NCBI RefSeq assembly: GCF_900068895.1
Contig: NZ_CDPK01000007.1
Span: 156,536 to 220,535, forward strand
Reading direction: 5' to 3'
DNA from: Erwinia sp. ErVv1
GTDB lineage: Bacteria > Pseudomonadota > Gammaproteobacteria > Enterobacterales > Enterobacteriaceae
Length of the DNA: 64,000 nt
Below are positions 57,772 to 64,000 of this stretch, one piece after another. Under the pieces are notes generated by a model, which ran no database searches, had not been told where the DNA came from, and saw nothing but the letters and a program-made list of their open reading frames with translations. How positions within the stretch are numbered: the first letter of the stretch is position 1; every line of letters begins with the position of its first letter. The position numbers were made by a program, and so were the translations under genes.

Positions 57772-58596
57772 TTAGTTCAGCTCGTCAGGATCCGGACCCA
57801 GGCGATTGCCCCTGTCCAGCGTGGCGATCTCACTGATTTCTGGTTTTTCCAGACGGAAGTCGAAAACCTTAAAGTTCTCTTCAATGCGCGATGGCGTGAC
57901 CGATTTCGGGATCACCACCAGGCCGCTGTCCAGATGCCAGCGGATAACGATCTGCGCGGGGGTTTTGCCATACTTTTTCGCCAGGTTTTTGATGATCTCC
58001 TGATCGAATACGCCTTTCCCCCCCTGCGCCAGCGGGCTCCAAGATTCGGTCTGGATTTGATGCATTGCGTTCCAGGCATGGAGCGTGCGCTGTTGCATCA
58101 TCGGATGCAGCTCAATCTGATTGATGACCGGGCTGACGCCGGTTTCGTCCAGCAGGCGTTTAAGGTGGGCCTGCTGGAAGTTACAGACGCCAATACTTTT
58201 AGTCAGGCCCTGTTTCTGTAGCTCAATCATCGCCTTCCATGCTTCAACGTAGTTATCTTTCGCCGGGCAGGGCCAGTGCATCAGGTAGAGATCGACGCTC
58301 TGTAGCTGGAGCTTTTTCAGGCTGGTTTCAATGGCCTGCTCCGCATTCAGCTGGTCGTCATTCCACAGCTTGGTGGTAACAAAGATATCGTCACGCGCGA
58401 CGTCAGTTTCCTGCAGCGCCTGACCAATCCCCTCTTCATTTTTATAGATAGCGGCGGTGTCGATAGCGCGATAGCCCACGTCAAGCGCCTTAACGGCTGC
58501 CTGACGTGCATCGTCGATGCTGGCCTGCCAGACGCCCAGACCTATTTGCGGCATCATGTTGCCGTCGTGGAGTTTAATTACAGGTTGTTCAGCCAT
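57772..58596 (-). CDS. dkgA: 2,5-diketo-D-gluconate reductase A / aldehyde reductase DkgA
   Basis: 274 residues from the ATG at 58596 (MAEQPVIKLHDGNMMPQIGL), where E. coli DkgA also begins (275). An aldo-keto reductase that uses NADPH to reduce 2,5-diketogluconate, methylglyoxal and other aldehydes. The catalytic Asp and Tyr lie in AIDTAAIYKNEEG, the Lys in VTTKLWND and the His in LYLMHWP. It is divergent from yqhC, whose E. coli ortholog activates this gene and yqhD under aldehyde stress; no yqhD is present in between here. Confidence 0.96.
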   Translation of the reverse strand: MAEQPVIKLHDGNMMPQIGLGVWQASIDDARQAAVKALDVGYRAIDTAAIYKNEEGIGQALQETDVARDDIFVTTKLWNDDQLNAEQAIETSLKKLQLQSVDLYLMHWPCPAKDNYVEAWKAMIELQKQGLTKSIGVCNFQQAHLKRLLDETGVSPVINQIELHPMMQQRTLHAWNAMHQIQTESWSPLAQGGKGVFDQEIIKNLAKKYGKTPAQIVIRWHLDSGLVVIPKSVTPSRIEENFKVFDFRLEKPEISEIATLDRGNRLGPDPDELN

Positions 58597-58831
58597 GTTC
58601 TCTCCTTTATCGCATTTTATCCGGTACGCTTCGCCGGTTAGTGTCACTAAGCTTAGCTGAGTTTATCGTACGCTTTGAGAAATCTTCTTGTGCAGGGTGT
58701 TTCATCCTGATGCCGGATGCGTTCACCGTATTCACTGCTTATTCCTGCCAAAGGATTGCCCAATTCTCCACGGCTCTGGAGAAAGATGAAAGAAGCGTTC
58801 ATGATGTCAAAAGGAATTTCAGAGGGTGAGA

Positions 58832-59725
58832 ATGGTTATGGATCGTAATGCGCTGTGCTCCCGGCTTGCTCAGCAGGTCATTGCCCTGAAAGAGGCACCC
58901 TCGCTGTCAATGGTGCCTGACATCAAGCTGCTGTACGTCGATCGGCCGAGCGGACGCACGCCGGTGATGTACTCATCGGGGATTGTGATCCTTTTCCAGG
59001 GGCATAAAACGGGGTATCTGGGCAATCACGTTTTCCACTATGACGCCACCAAATACCTGATGCTGACGGTGACCTTGCCCTTTGAGTGCGAAACCTTCGC
59101 GACTGCGGAAGAGCCGCTGGTGGGGATGTTGCTGAATGTGGATTCCACCCGCTTACAGGATCTGCTGATTGATATCGGCGATGACGACAGCTTTCACCCC
59201 GCGCCGCAGACGCGGGGAATACATACGGCATCCCTGACCGGGGAGATGCTGTGCGCCGCAGAGAGGCTGCTGGACGTCATGGCTAATCCGCGTGATGCCC
59301 GCGTGCTCGGGCCACAGATTGTGCGTGAAATCCTCTATTATGTCCTGCTGGGTCCCTGCGGGGGTGCCCTGCTGGCGCAGGTCAGTCGTCAGACTCAGTT
59401 CAGCCAGATAGCCCGCGCGCTGCGGCGGATTGAGCATAACTACCGGGATAACATGAGCGTGGATCAGCTGGCCGCAGAGGTGAATATGAGCGTCTCGGCG
59501 TTTCATCATAACTTTAAGGCGGTCACCAGCACTTCGCCGTTACAGTACCTGAAAAGCTACCGACTGCATCAGGCGCGGATGATGATGTTGCAGGAGGGGC
59601 TGAAAGCGAGTGCGGCGGCAATGCGGGTGGGTTATGAAAGCGCATCGCAGTTTTCTCGTGAGTTTAAACGCTATTTTGGCGTCACGCCGGGGGAAGAAGT
59701 GATGCGCATGCGGCAAACGGTATAA
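58832..59725 (+). CDS. yqhC: AraC-family regulator YqhC
   Basis: 297 residues from the ATG at 58832 (GAGGG five bases upstream); GTG 58826 and ATG 58838 are alternatives. An N-terminal AraC_N sensing domain ([20 protein letters not shown]) is followed by two C-terminal helix-turn-helix motifs ([20 protein letters not shown] and [16 protein letters not shown]). In E. coli YqhC responds to aldehydes and glyoxals and activates yqhD-dkgA. The divergent dkgA next to it supports the same job here. Confidence 0.94.
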   Translation: MVMDRNALCSRLAQQVIALKEAPSLSMVPDIKLLYVDRPSGRTPVMYSSGIVILFQGHKTGYLGNHVFHYDATKYLMLTVTLPFECETFATAEEPLVGMLLNVDSTRLQDLLIDIGDDDSFHPAPQTRGIHTASLTGEMLCAAERLLDVMANPRDARVLGPQIVREILYYVLLGPCGGALLAQVSRQTQFSQIARALRRIEHNYRDNMSVDQLAAEVNMSVSAFHHNFKAVTSTSPLQYLKSYRLHQARMMMLQEGLKASAAAMRVGYESASQFSREFKRYFGVTPGEEVMRMRQTV

Positions 59726-59747
59726 GAAGAGGGCCGAAACACCGGCC

Positions 59748-60407
59748 CTACAGAGAGGATTTTTTGCGCCTGATAACCAGCGTGATGCTACCCACCAGAC
59801 CTACGCACAACAATACCAGCGGCAGAATCATCAGGATCGCCATGACCTGATCTTCATGACGCTTAATAAAAGGGACCTGGCTGATAGCGTAGCCTAGCGA
59901 CACCAGAATCGTGACCCACAGCAGGCCGCTCAGCCAGTTGAACAGCTGGAAACGGCTGTTCTTCAGGCCGGAAATTCCCGCCATTGTAGGCAGAATGGTG
60001 CGAACAAACGCCAGAAAGCGCCCGACCAGCAGCGCCATCAGGCCGTGGCGATGAAACAAACTCCATGCCCGCTGATGATACTGCGCGGGCAAATGCATCA
60101 GCCAGCTTTTGACCAGCCGGGTATTCCCCAGCCAGCGGCCCTGAAGATAGCTCAGCCAGCAGCCGAGGCTGGCGGCAAGGGTGAGGATCAGCAGCGTCGG
60201 CATAAATGCCATAACGCCTTTCGCAATCATTGCCCCGGCCAGCAGCAGCAGGCTGTCACCGGGCAGAAAAGAGGCGGGCAACAGGCCGTTTTCAAGCAGC
60301 AGAGTGATAAACATAATTCCGTAGACAATCCATATCACATCCGGATTGGCGAGCGCAGCAAAATCCTGATGCCACAATGCCCGCACAATCTCGTGTAGTA
60401 CACCCAT
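59748..60407 (-). CDS. yghB: DedA-family membrane protein YghB
   Basis: 219 residues, the same as E. coli. A polytopic inner-membrane protein of the DedA family, needed with YqjA for envelope integrity and cell division and implicated in undecaprenyl phosphate recycling. The DedA signature [19 protein letters not shown] is intact, and a conserved acidic residue lies in [20 protein letters not shown]. It is convergent with yqhC, and metC follows in the same orientation. Confidence 0.96.
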   Translation of the reverse strand: MGVLHEIVRALWHQDFAALANPDVIWIVYGIMFITLLLENGLLPASFLPGDSLLLLAGAMIAKGVMAFMPTLLILTLAASLGCWLSYLQGRWLGNTRLVKSWLMHLPAQYHQRAWSLFHRHGLMALLVGRFLAFVRTILPTMAGISGLKNSRFQLFNWLSGLLWVTILVSLGYAISQVPFIKRHEDQVMAILMILPLVLLCVGLVGSITLVIRRKKSSL

Positions 60408-60522
60408 TTCATATCCCAGTGAATACGTTAGTTGGTCAATTGTACTCGTTATTCGGCCCGTTAACCTTGATCGATGCCCATTGCTCTCTGTCGTTTGGTT
60501 TTTATTTACTTATTCATCCTGC

Positions 60523-61713
60523 TCAGTCTTCAAGACGGGCAAAGCCAGCGGCCAGATCGGCAATCAAATCGTCTACGTTTTCCAGGCCGATATGCACTCT
60601 CACAAGCGTTCCGCTAAAATCCACGCCCTTCGCAGGACGTATTGCCTCCAGCTCCTCAGGCTGGTTAGCGAGGATCAGCGACTCATAGCCTCCCCATGAG
60701 TAGGCCATACTGAAATGTTCAAAGTGATCCAGATAGTGGGCAAGCTGCGCATCGCTCAGGCGTTCTTTTAGCACAAAAGAGAACAGGCCGCTGCTGCCGG
60801 TAAAGTCACGCTTCCAGAACGCGTGTCCCCGACATTCAGGCAGCGCCGGGTGATTCACCACCGCTACTTCAGGACGCGCCGCCAGCCACTGGGCGATGTG
60901 GATAGCGCTCTCCTGATGCTGGCGCAGACGCACGGCGAGCGTACGCAGGCCGCGACTTGCCATGTAGGCGGTATCCGCGTCGACCATCTGCCCCATCAGA
61001 TAGGAGTTCTCACGCAGCTGAGGCCAGCAGCGTTCATTTGCTACTGCGGTGCCGATCATGGCATCTGAATGGCCGATCAGGTATTTGGTACCGGCCTGGA
61101 TAGAGATATCAATGCCAAAGGCCAGCGCCGGAAAGAGGATCCCGGCGGCCCAGGTGTTATCGATCATGATGATGACGTCCGGCGCCACGCGGCGCACCGC
61201 TGCGACAATGGCCGGAATATCCTGAACTTCCATGGTGATGGAGGCCGGGGATTCAAGGAAGACCACTGTGGTGTTGGGCTGGACTAGCTCTGCAATTTCA
61301 TCGCCAATATTGTGATCGAACCACTGGGTTGAGACATTCATTTTACTGAGAATTTTGCTGCAAAAATCCTGAGTGGGCTCATACACCGATCCCGCCATCA
61401 GCACATTGTCACCTGCGGCAACAAAAGCGAGGATGGCATTAGCGACGGCCGCCGCCCCGCAGGGATAAAGCGCACAGCCCGCGCCGCCTTCCAGTTCGGT
61501 CATGGCGTCCTGAAGAGAGAAGTGGGTGAGCGTGCCGCGACGACCATAGAAAAGTTCACGGTCTGCGCGCCCTGCTGTAGCGCGTTTTTTCTCTGCCACG
61601 CTGTCGAATACCAGTGATGACGCCCGTTGAATCACGCTGTTAACGGCGCCCTGGGTATAGCGTTTGCTGCGGCCAGCCGCGATCAGCGTGGTTTCGATTT
61701 TTTTTCTGCTCAT
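60523..61713 (-). CDS. metC: Cystathionine beta-lyase MetC
   Basis: 396 residues from the ATG at 61713 ([21 protein letters not shown]. coli 395). A PLP enzyme that cleaves cystathionine to homocysteine, pyruvate and ammonia in methionine synthesis. The PLP Lys lies in [31 protein letters not shown] (phosphate contact), IDNTWAAG and the C-terminal [12 protein letters not shown] are typical. It is divergent from exbB. I looked for MetJ boxes upstream and found no convincing tandem. Confidence 0.97.
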   Translation of the reverse strand: MSRKKIETTLIAAGRSKRYTQGAVNSVIQRASSLVFDSVAEKKRATAGRADRELFYGRRGTLTHFSLQDAMTELEGGAGCALYPCGAAAVANAILAFVAAGDNVLMAGSVYEPTQDFCSKILSKMNVSTQWFDHNIGDEIAELVQPNTTVVFLESPASITMEVQDIPAIVAAVRRVAPDVIIMIDNTWAAGILFPALAFGIDISIQAGTKYLIGHSDAMIGTAVANERCWPQLRENSYLMGQMVDADTAYMASRGLRTLAVRLRQHQESAIHIAQWLAARPEVAVVNHPALPECRGHAFWKRDFTGSSGLFSFVLKERLSDAQLAHYLDHFEHFSMAYSWGGYESLILANQPEELEAIRPAKGVDFSGTLVRVHIGLENVDDLIADLAAGFARLED

Positions 61714-61859
61714 CAATTGCTCAGTCTGAGAAAGGTTGATTTCTAACGTTAACACGGCGCGCCTGATGACGAAATTGAGCAATGCGCTGTATGACAAAGT
61801 TTCAGTCTGAAGCCAGAAAAGCGCTGATAAATGCGGGAAAAAAGCGGGTGGATGTAAAT

Positions 61860-61878
61860 ACTAATGATAACCACTATC
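61860..61878 (+). promoter_or_regulatory. Fur box upstream of exbBD
   Basis: ACTAATGATAACCACTATC matches the 19-bp Fur consensus GATAATGATAATCATTATC at 15 positions. It lies about 70 bases before the exbB start, consistent with iron repression of TonB-system genes. The metC gene starts on the other side. Confidence 0.75.
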
Positions 61879-61948
61879 AATTCAGCATTGATTTGGTATG
61901 ATCCTGACTGGTTTTTTGCTTTTAGTTGATTTCCGTTGGAGAGACAGC

Positions 61949-62683
61949 GTGACGAATGATTTGATGCAGACGGACCTTTCCGTTTGGGGCATGTACCATC
62001 ATGCAGACATCGTGGTTAAAGTGGTAATGATCGGACTGCTGCTGGCATCGGTCGTCACCTGGGCAATGTTTTTCAGCAAAAGCGCAGAACTGAGTTCCGC
62101 AAAGCGTCGTCTGAAGCGTGAGCAGCAGGCACTGGCTGAGGCGCGATCCCTACCCGAGGCCTCGAAGACCTGCGCAACCTTTAATGCGGCCAGCCTGACG
62201 GCGCTGCTGCTGAAAGAAGCGGAAGATGAGCTACAGCTTTCGCAGGGCTCTGACGACAATGATGGCATTAAAGAGCGCACCGCCTTCCGACTGGAGCGCC
62301 GCGTCGCATTCTTCAGTCGCCATGCAGGCCGGGGTAACGGATTCCTGGCGACGGTAGGCTCAATTGCCCCCTTTGTCGGCCTGTTCGGCACCGTGTGGGG
62401 AATTATGAACAGCTTTATCGGCATCGCGCAGACGCAGACCACCAATCTGGCGGTCGTCGCGCCGGGTATCGCGGAAGCGCTGCTGGCCACCGCCGTAGGT
62501 TTGATTGCGGCAATCCCGGCCGTGGTCATCTATAACGTTTTTGCCCGCATGATCGCTAATTACAAGGCATCAATGGGCGACGTTGCGGCGCAGATCCTGC
62601 TGCTGCAAAGCCGCGATCTGGATCTGGCGGCCAGCAATGATTCACCGCGCCACGCCGCCGCTCAGAAACTGCGGGTGGGCTAA
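61949..62683 (+). CDS. exbB: TonB-system energiser ExbB
   Basis: 244 residues from a GTG at 61949 with GGAGAGA upstream (E. coli 244, also GTG). An inner-membrane proton-channel subunit that with ExbD energises TonB for siderophore and vitamin B12 uptake. Three membrane spans are seen: KVVMIGLLLASVVTWAMFF near the start, then IAPFVGLFGTVWGIMNSFIG and ALLATAVGLIAAIPAVVIYN with the conserved channel residues. exbD follows 5 bases later. Confidence 0.98.
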   Translation: MTNDLMQTDLSVWGMYHHADIVVKVVMIGLLLASVVTWAMFFSKSAELSSAKRRLKREQQALAEARSLPEASKTCATFNAASLTALLLKEAEDELQLSQGSDDNDGIKERTAFRLERRVAFFSRHAGRGNGFLATVGSIAPFVGLFGTVWGIMNSFIGIAQTQTTNLAVVAPGIAEALLATAVGLIAAIPAVVIYNVFARMIANYKASMGDVAAQILLLQSRDLDLAASNDSPRHAAAQKLRVG

Positions 62684-62688
62684 GTACG

Positions 62689-63111
62689 ATGGCGATGCGA
62701 TTGAATGAAGATCACGAAAGCAACGGCGAAATGCATGAGATTAACGTCACGCCGTTTATCGACGTGATGCTGGTGCTGCTGATCATCTTTATGGTCGCCG
62801 CGCCGCTGGCGACAGTTGACGTTCGCGTTAATCTGCCTGCTTCTACCAGTACGCCGCAGCCACGTCCCGATAAGCCCGTTTATCTTTCGATTAAGGCTGA
62901 TAAGCAGTTGTTTATTGGCAATAATGCGGTGACAGACGAGACGCTGGTAAATGCCCTGAACGATCAGACGGCGGGTAATAAGGAAACCACCATTTTCTTC
63001 CAGGCCGATAAGTCGGTGGATTATGCCACGCTGATGGAGGTTATGGATAAGCTGCGTCAGGCGGGTTATTTGAAGATTGGCCTGATGGGTATGGAATCCA
63101 CCGCGAAGTAG
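62689..63111 (+). CDS. exbD: TonB-system energiser ExbD
   Basis: 140 residues (E. coli 141). A single membrane span with the essential Asp in VTPFIDVMLVLLIIFMVAAP is followed by a periplasmic domain. It works with ExbB and TonB. It is the last gene of the exbBD operon; downstream lies the repeat region that fills the rest of the window. Confidence 0.98.
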   Translation: MAMRLNEDHESNGEMHEINVTPFIDVMLVLLIIFMVAAPLATVDVRVNLPASTSTPQPRPDKPVYLSIKADKQLFIGNNAVTDETLVNALNDQTAGNKETTIFFQADKSVDYATLMEVMDKLRQAGYLKIGLMGMESTAK

Positions 63112-63185
63112 CGGACTGGACTGGTCGCGATCGGGCGTTAAAGGAGTAGGGGACTGTTGCCCGGTGTCAGGTATTTCGGCATCCT

Positions 63186-63225
63186 GTTGCCAGGTTGCCA
63201 GGTTGCCAGGTTGCCAGGTTGCCAG
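63186..63225 (+). repeat. Five tandem copies of the 8-bp unit GTTGCCAG
   Basis: Five perfect head-to-tail copies, immediately before the first 205-bp element. The corresponding place before the second element has only one diverged copy (CTGTTGGCAGG), so the unit expanded locally, probably by replication slippage. Confidence 0.95.
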
Positions 63226-63250
63226 GTTAGGTTGTAATACCTGCGATACC

Positions 63251-63454
63251 GGTGGACAATCCCAGCGTTCGCCGGGCGTCCTCACGCCACGCTCCGCGTG
63301 GTGCCTTTGGCTCCGGCTCCAGGCCGGACGGCCCGGTCGCGAGCGGGCGTCCTGCCCGCCGCTCCCTGAGTGCCGCATCCCTGCTGCCCTCGCCTGGCCC
63401 TCCGTCTTCGCCGCAGCGCTGCGGATTGCCCGTCAACCGCAGGGATTGTCCACC
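63251..63454. repeat. Structured 204-bp repeat element, copy 1, with 13-bp terminal inverted repeats
   Basis: Bounded by GGTGGACAATCCC (63251-63263) and its exact complement GGGATTGTCCACC (63442-63454). Inside are further hairpins (CCACGCTCCGCGTGG, CCGCAGCGCTGCGG) and a GC-rich core. Similarity to copy 2 extends to about 63236-63477. It has no transposase, so it fits a MITE or a REP/ERIC-like intergenic element. Minus-strand open frames through it (containing TGPSGLEPEPKAPR) are probably not genes. Confidence 0.85.
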
Positions 63455-63754
63455 TCTCAGGCTTCTAAGTTGCTTTAGATCGAACCATTTGTCGTTCCGC
63501 AATTACCTGAGCGACTTCAGGCGAAGCCCTGTTCGCATGCGGACTTTTGACCCCTTTCAATGACACTTACTTTCCTGAATTGCATAATTCATTTCGCATT
63601 AAACCCGGCGAAAAATTTCCTGTACTCCCCGTAACTGCTTATACCCGCAACCAGAACAATACAAGAGGAGCAGACGGGTGGGGCCCGGTGACAGGCATTC
63701 CGATACCCTGCCTGTTGGCAGGCCGGTCGTGCAGGCTGCAATACCTGTGATGCC

Positions 63755-63959
63755 GGTGGACAATCCCAGCGTTCGCCGGGCGTCCTCACGCCACGCTCTG
63801 CGTGGTGCCTTTGGCTCCGGCTCCAGGCCGGACGGCCCGGTCGCGAGCGGACGTCCCTGCCCGCCGCTCCCTGAGTGCAGCATCCCTGCTGCCCTCGCCG
63901 GGCCCTCCGTCTTCGCCGCAGCGCTGCGGATTGCCCGTCAACCGCAGGGATTGTCCACC
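63755..63959. repeat. Structured 205-bp repeat element, copy 2, with 13-bp terminal inverted repeats
   Basis: Direct repeat of copy 1 about 504 bp downstream, with the same 13-bp ends (63755-63767 and 63947-63959) and only scattered substitutions and one inserted base inside (for example CTGCGTGG for CCGCGTGG in the first hairpin). Similarity extends outward to about 63740-63983. Confidence 0.85.
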
Positions 63960-64000
63960 TCTCAGGCTTTTGAGTTGCTTTTACCCGCAGCCAGCACAAT

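Larger units (their letters stand above)
63112..64000. other. Repeat-rich non-coding region downstream of exbD
   Basis: About 890 bases without a supported gene. It contains an 8-bp microsatellite, two 205-bp elements with terminal inverted repeats (separate entries), and diverged flanks that also repeat: GCCCGGTGTCAGGTATTTCG (from about 63158) resembles GCCCGGTGACAGGCATTCCG (from about 63685). ACCCGCAACCAGAACAAT (about 63643) resembles ACCCGCAGCCAGCACAAT (63983-64000). So a larger unit of about 500 bp seems to be tandemly repeated and to continue past the window edge. Confidence 0.75.

Noticed and set aside
61721..61860. MetJ boxes upstream of metC
   Set aside because: Two CAGTCTGA-like stretches occur, but they are not tandem 8-bp AGACGTCT-type boxes.
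63186..63225. Short tandem repeats as a possible CRISPR array
   Set aside because: The units are 8 bp and contiguous without spacers, and no cas gene is present.
63227..63999. Minus-strand frames through the two 205-bp elements that share TGPSGLEPEPKAPR
   Set aside because: The shared peptide follows from the DNA repeat. The frames have no ribosome sites, and the sequence is dominated by palindromes and terminal inverted repeats, which fits a non-coding element better.

Overview
The window is a chromosomal segment of a gamma-proteobacterium of the order Enterobacterales. Gene content and order (rpsU-dnaG-rpoD, tsaD, plsY/folB/uppP, cca, ygiM, ygiF-glnE-hldE, ubiK, ribB, ygiD, ygiC-ygiB, tolC, nudF-yqiB-cpdA-yqiA-parE, ygiN-mdaB, parC-plsC-ftsP, dkgA, yqhC, yghB, metC, exbBD) follow Escherichia coli closely, and protein lengths are within a few residues of the E. 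coli forms. The differences (a pheC-like gene, an orphan two-partner-secretion protein, no glgS) suggest Erwiniaceae or a relative (Erwinia, Pantoea); this placement is an inference.

Layout. 1-3.3 kb: AT-rich accessory DNA downstream of rpoD, with two lipase-type genes resembling type VI secretion phospholipase effectors (a phospholipase D cut by the window edge and a GxSxG lipase broken by a homopolymer frameshift) and the decayed remains of an IS3-family transposase. 3.6-7.9 kb: the macromolecular synthesis operon rpsU-dnaG-rpoD on the minus strand. 8.2-24.5 kb: conserved housekeeping genes, including an FMN riboswitch before ribB, interrupted only by a small gene at 9.4-9.6 kb for a Gly-rich peptide with a bacteriocin-like leader. 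24.6-43.4 kb: an island between ygiB and tolC, genes that are neighbours in E. coli. It holds an orphan filamentous-hemagglutinin-like TpsA, a second small peptide gene with a canonical double-glycine leader, and a 16-gene minus-strand operon of about 16 kb. 43.8-63.1 kb: conserved genes from tolC to exbD. 63.1-64 kb: non-coding repeats, including two nearly identical 205-bp elements with 13-bp terminal inverted repeats.

The 16-gene operon is the most interesting feature. It encodes its own phosphopantetheinyl transferase (AcpS type), acyl carrier protein, ketoreductase (FabG), dehydratase (FabZ), enoyl-reductase-like SDR (FabL-like) and malonyl transferase (FabD), and four ketosynthase-fold units of which only one keeps the Cys-His-His triad. 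It also has a GcvT-like folate-dependent protein and an envelope export set: LolD-like ATPase, LolE/FtsX-like permease, a periplasmic repeat protein, a LolA-like carrier and an outer-membrane barrel. The organisation suggests a dedicated type II fatty acid/polyketide pathway making an acyl product that is moved through the periplasm to the outer membrane. It lacks the acyltransferases, adenylation domains and MMPL exporter of aryl polyene, flexirubin or dialkylresorcinol loci, and I do not recognise it as a described system. The product is unknown.
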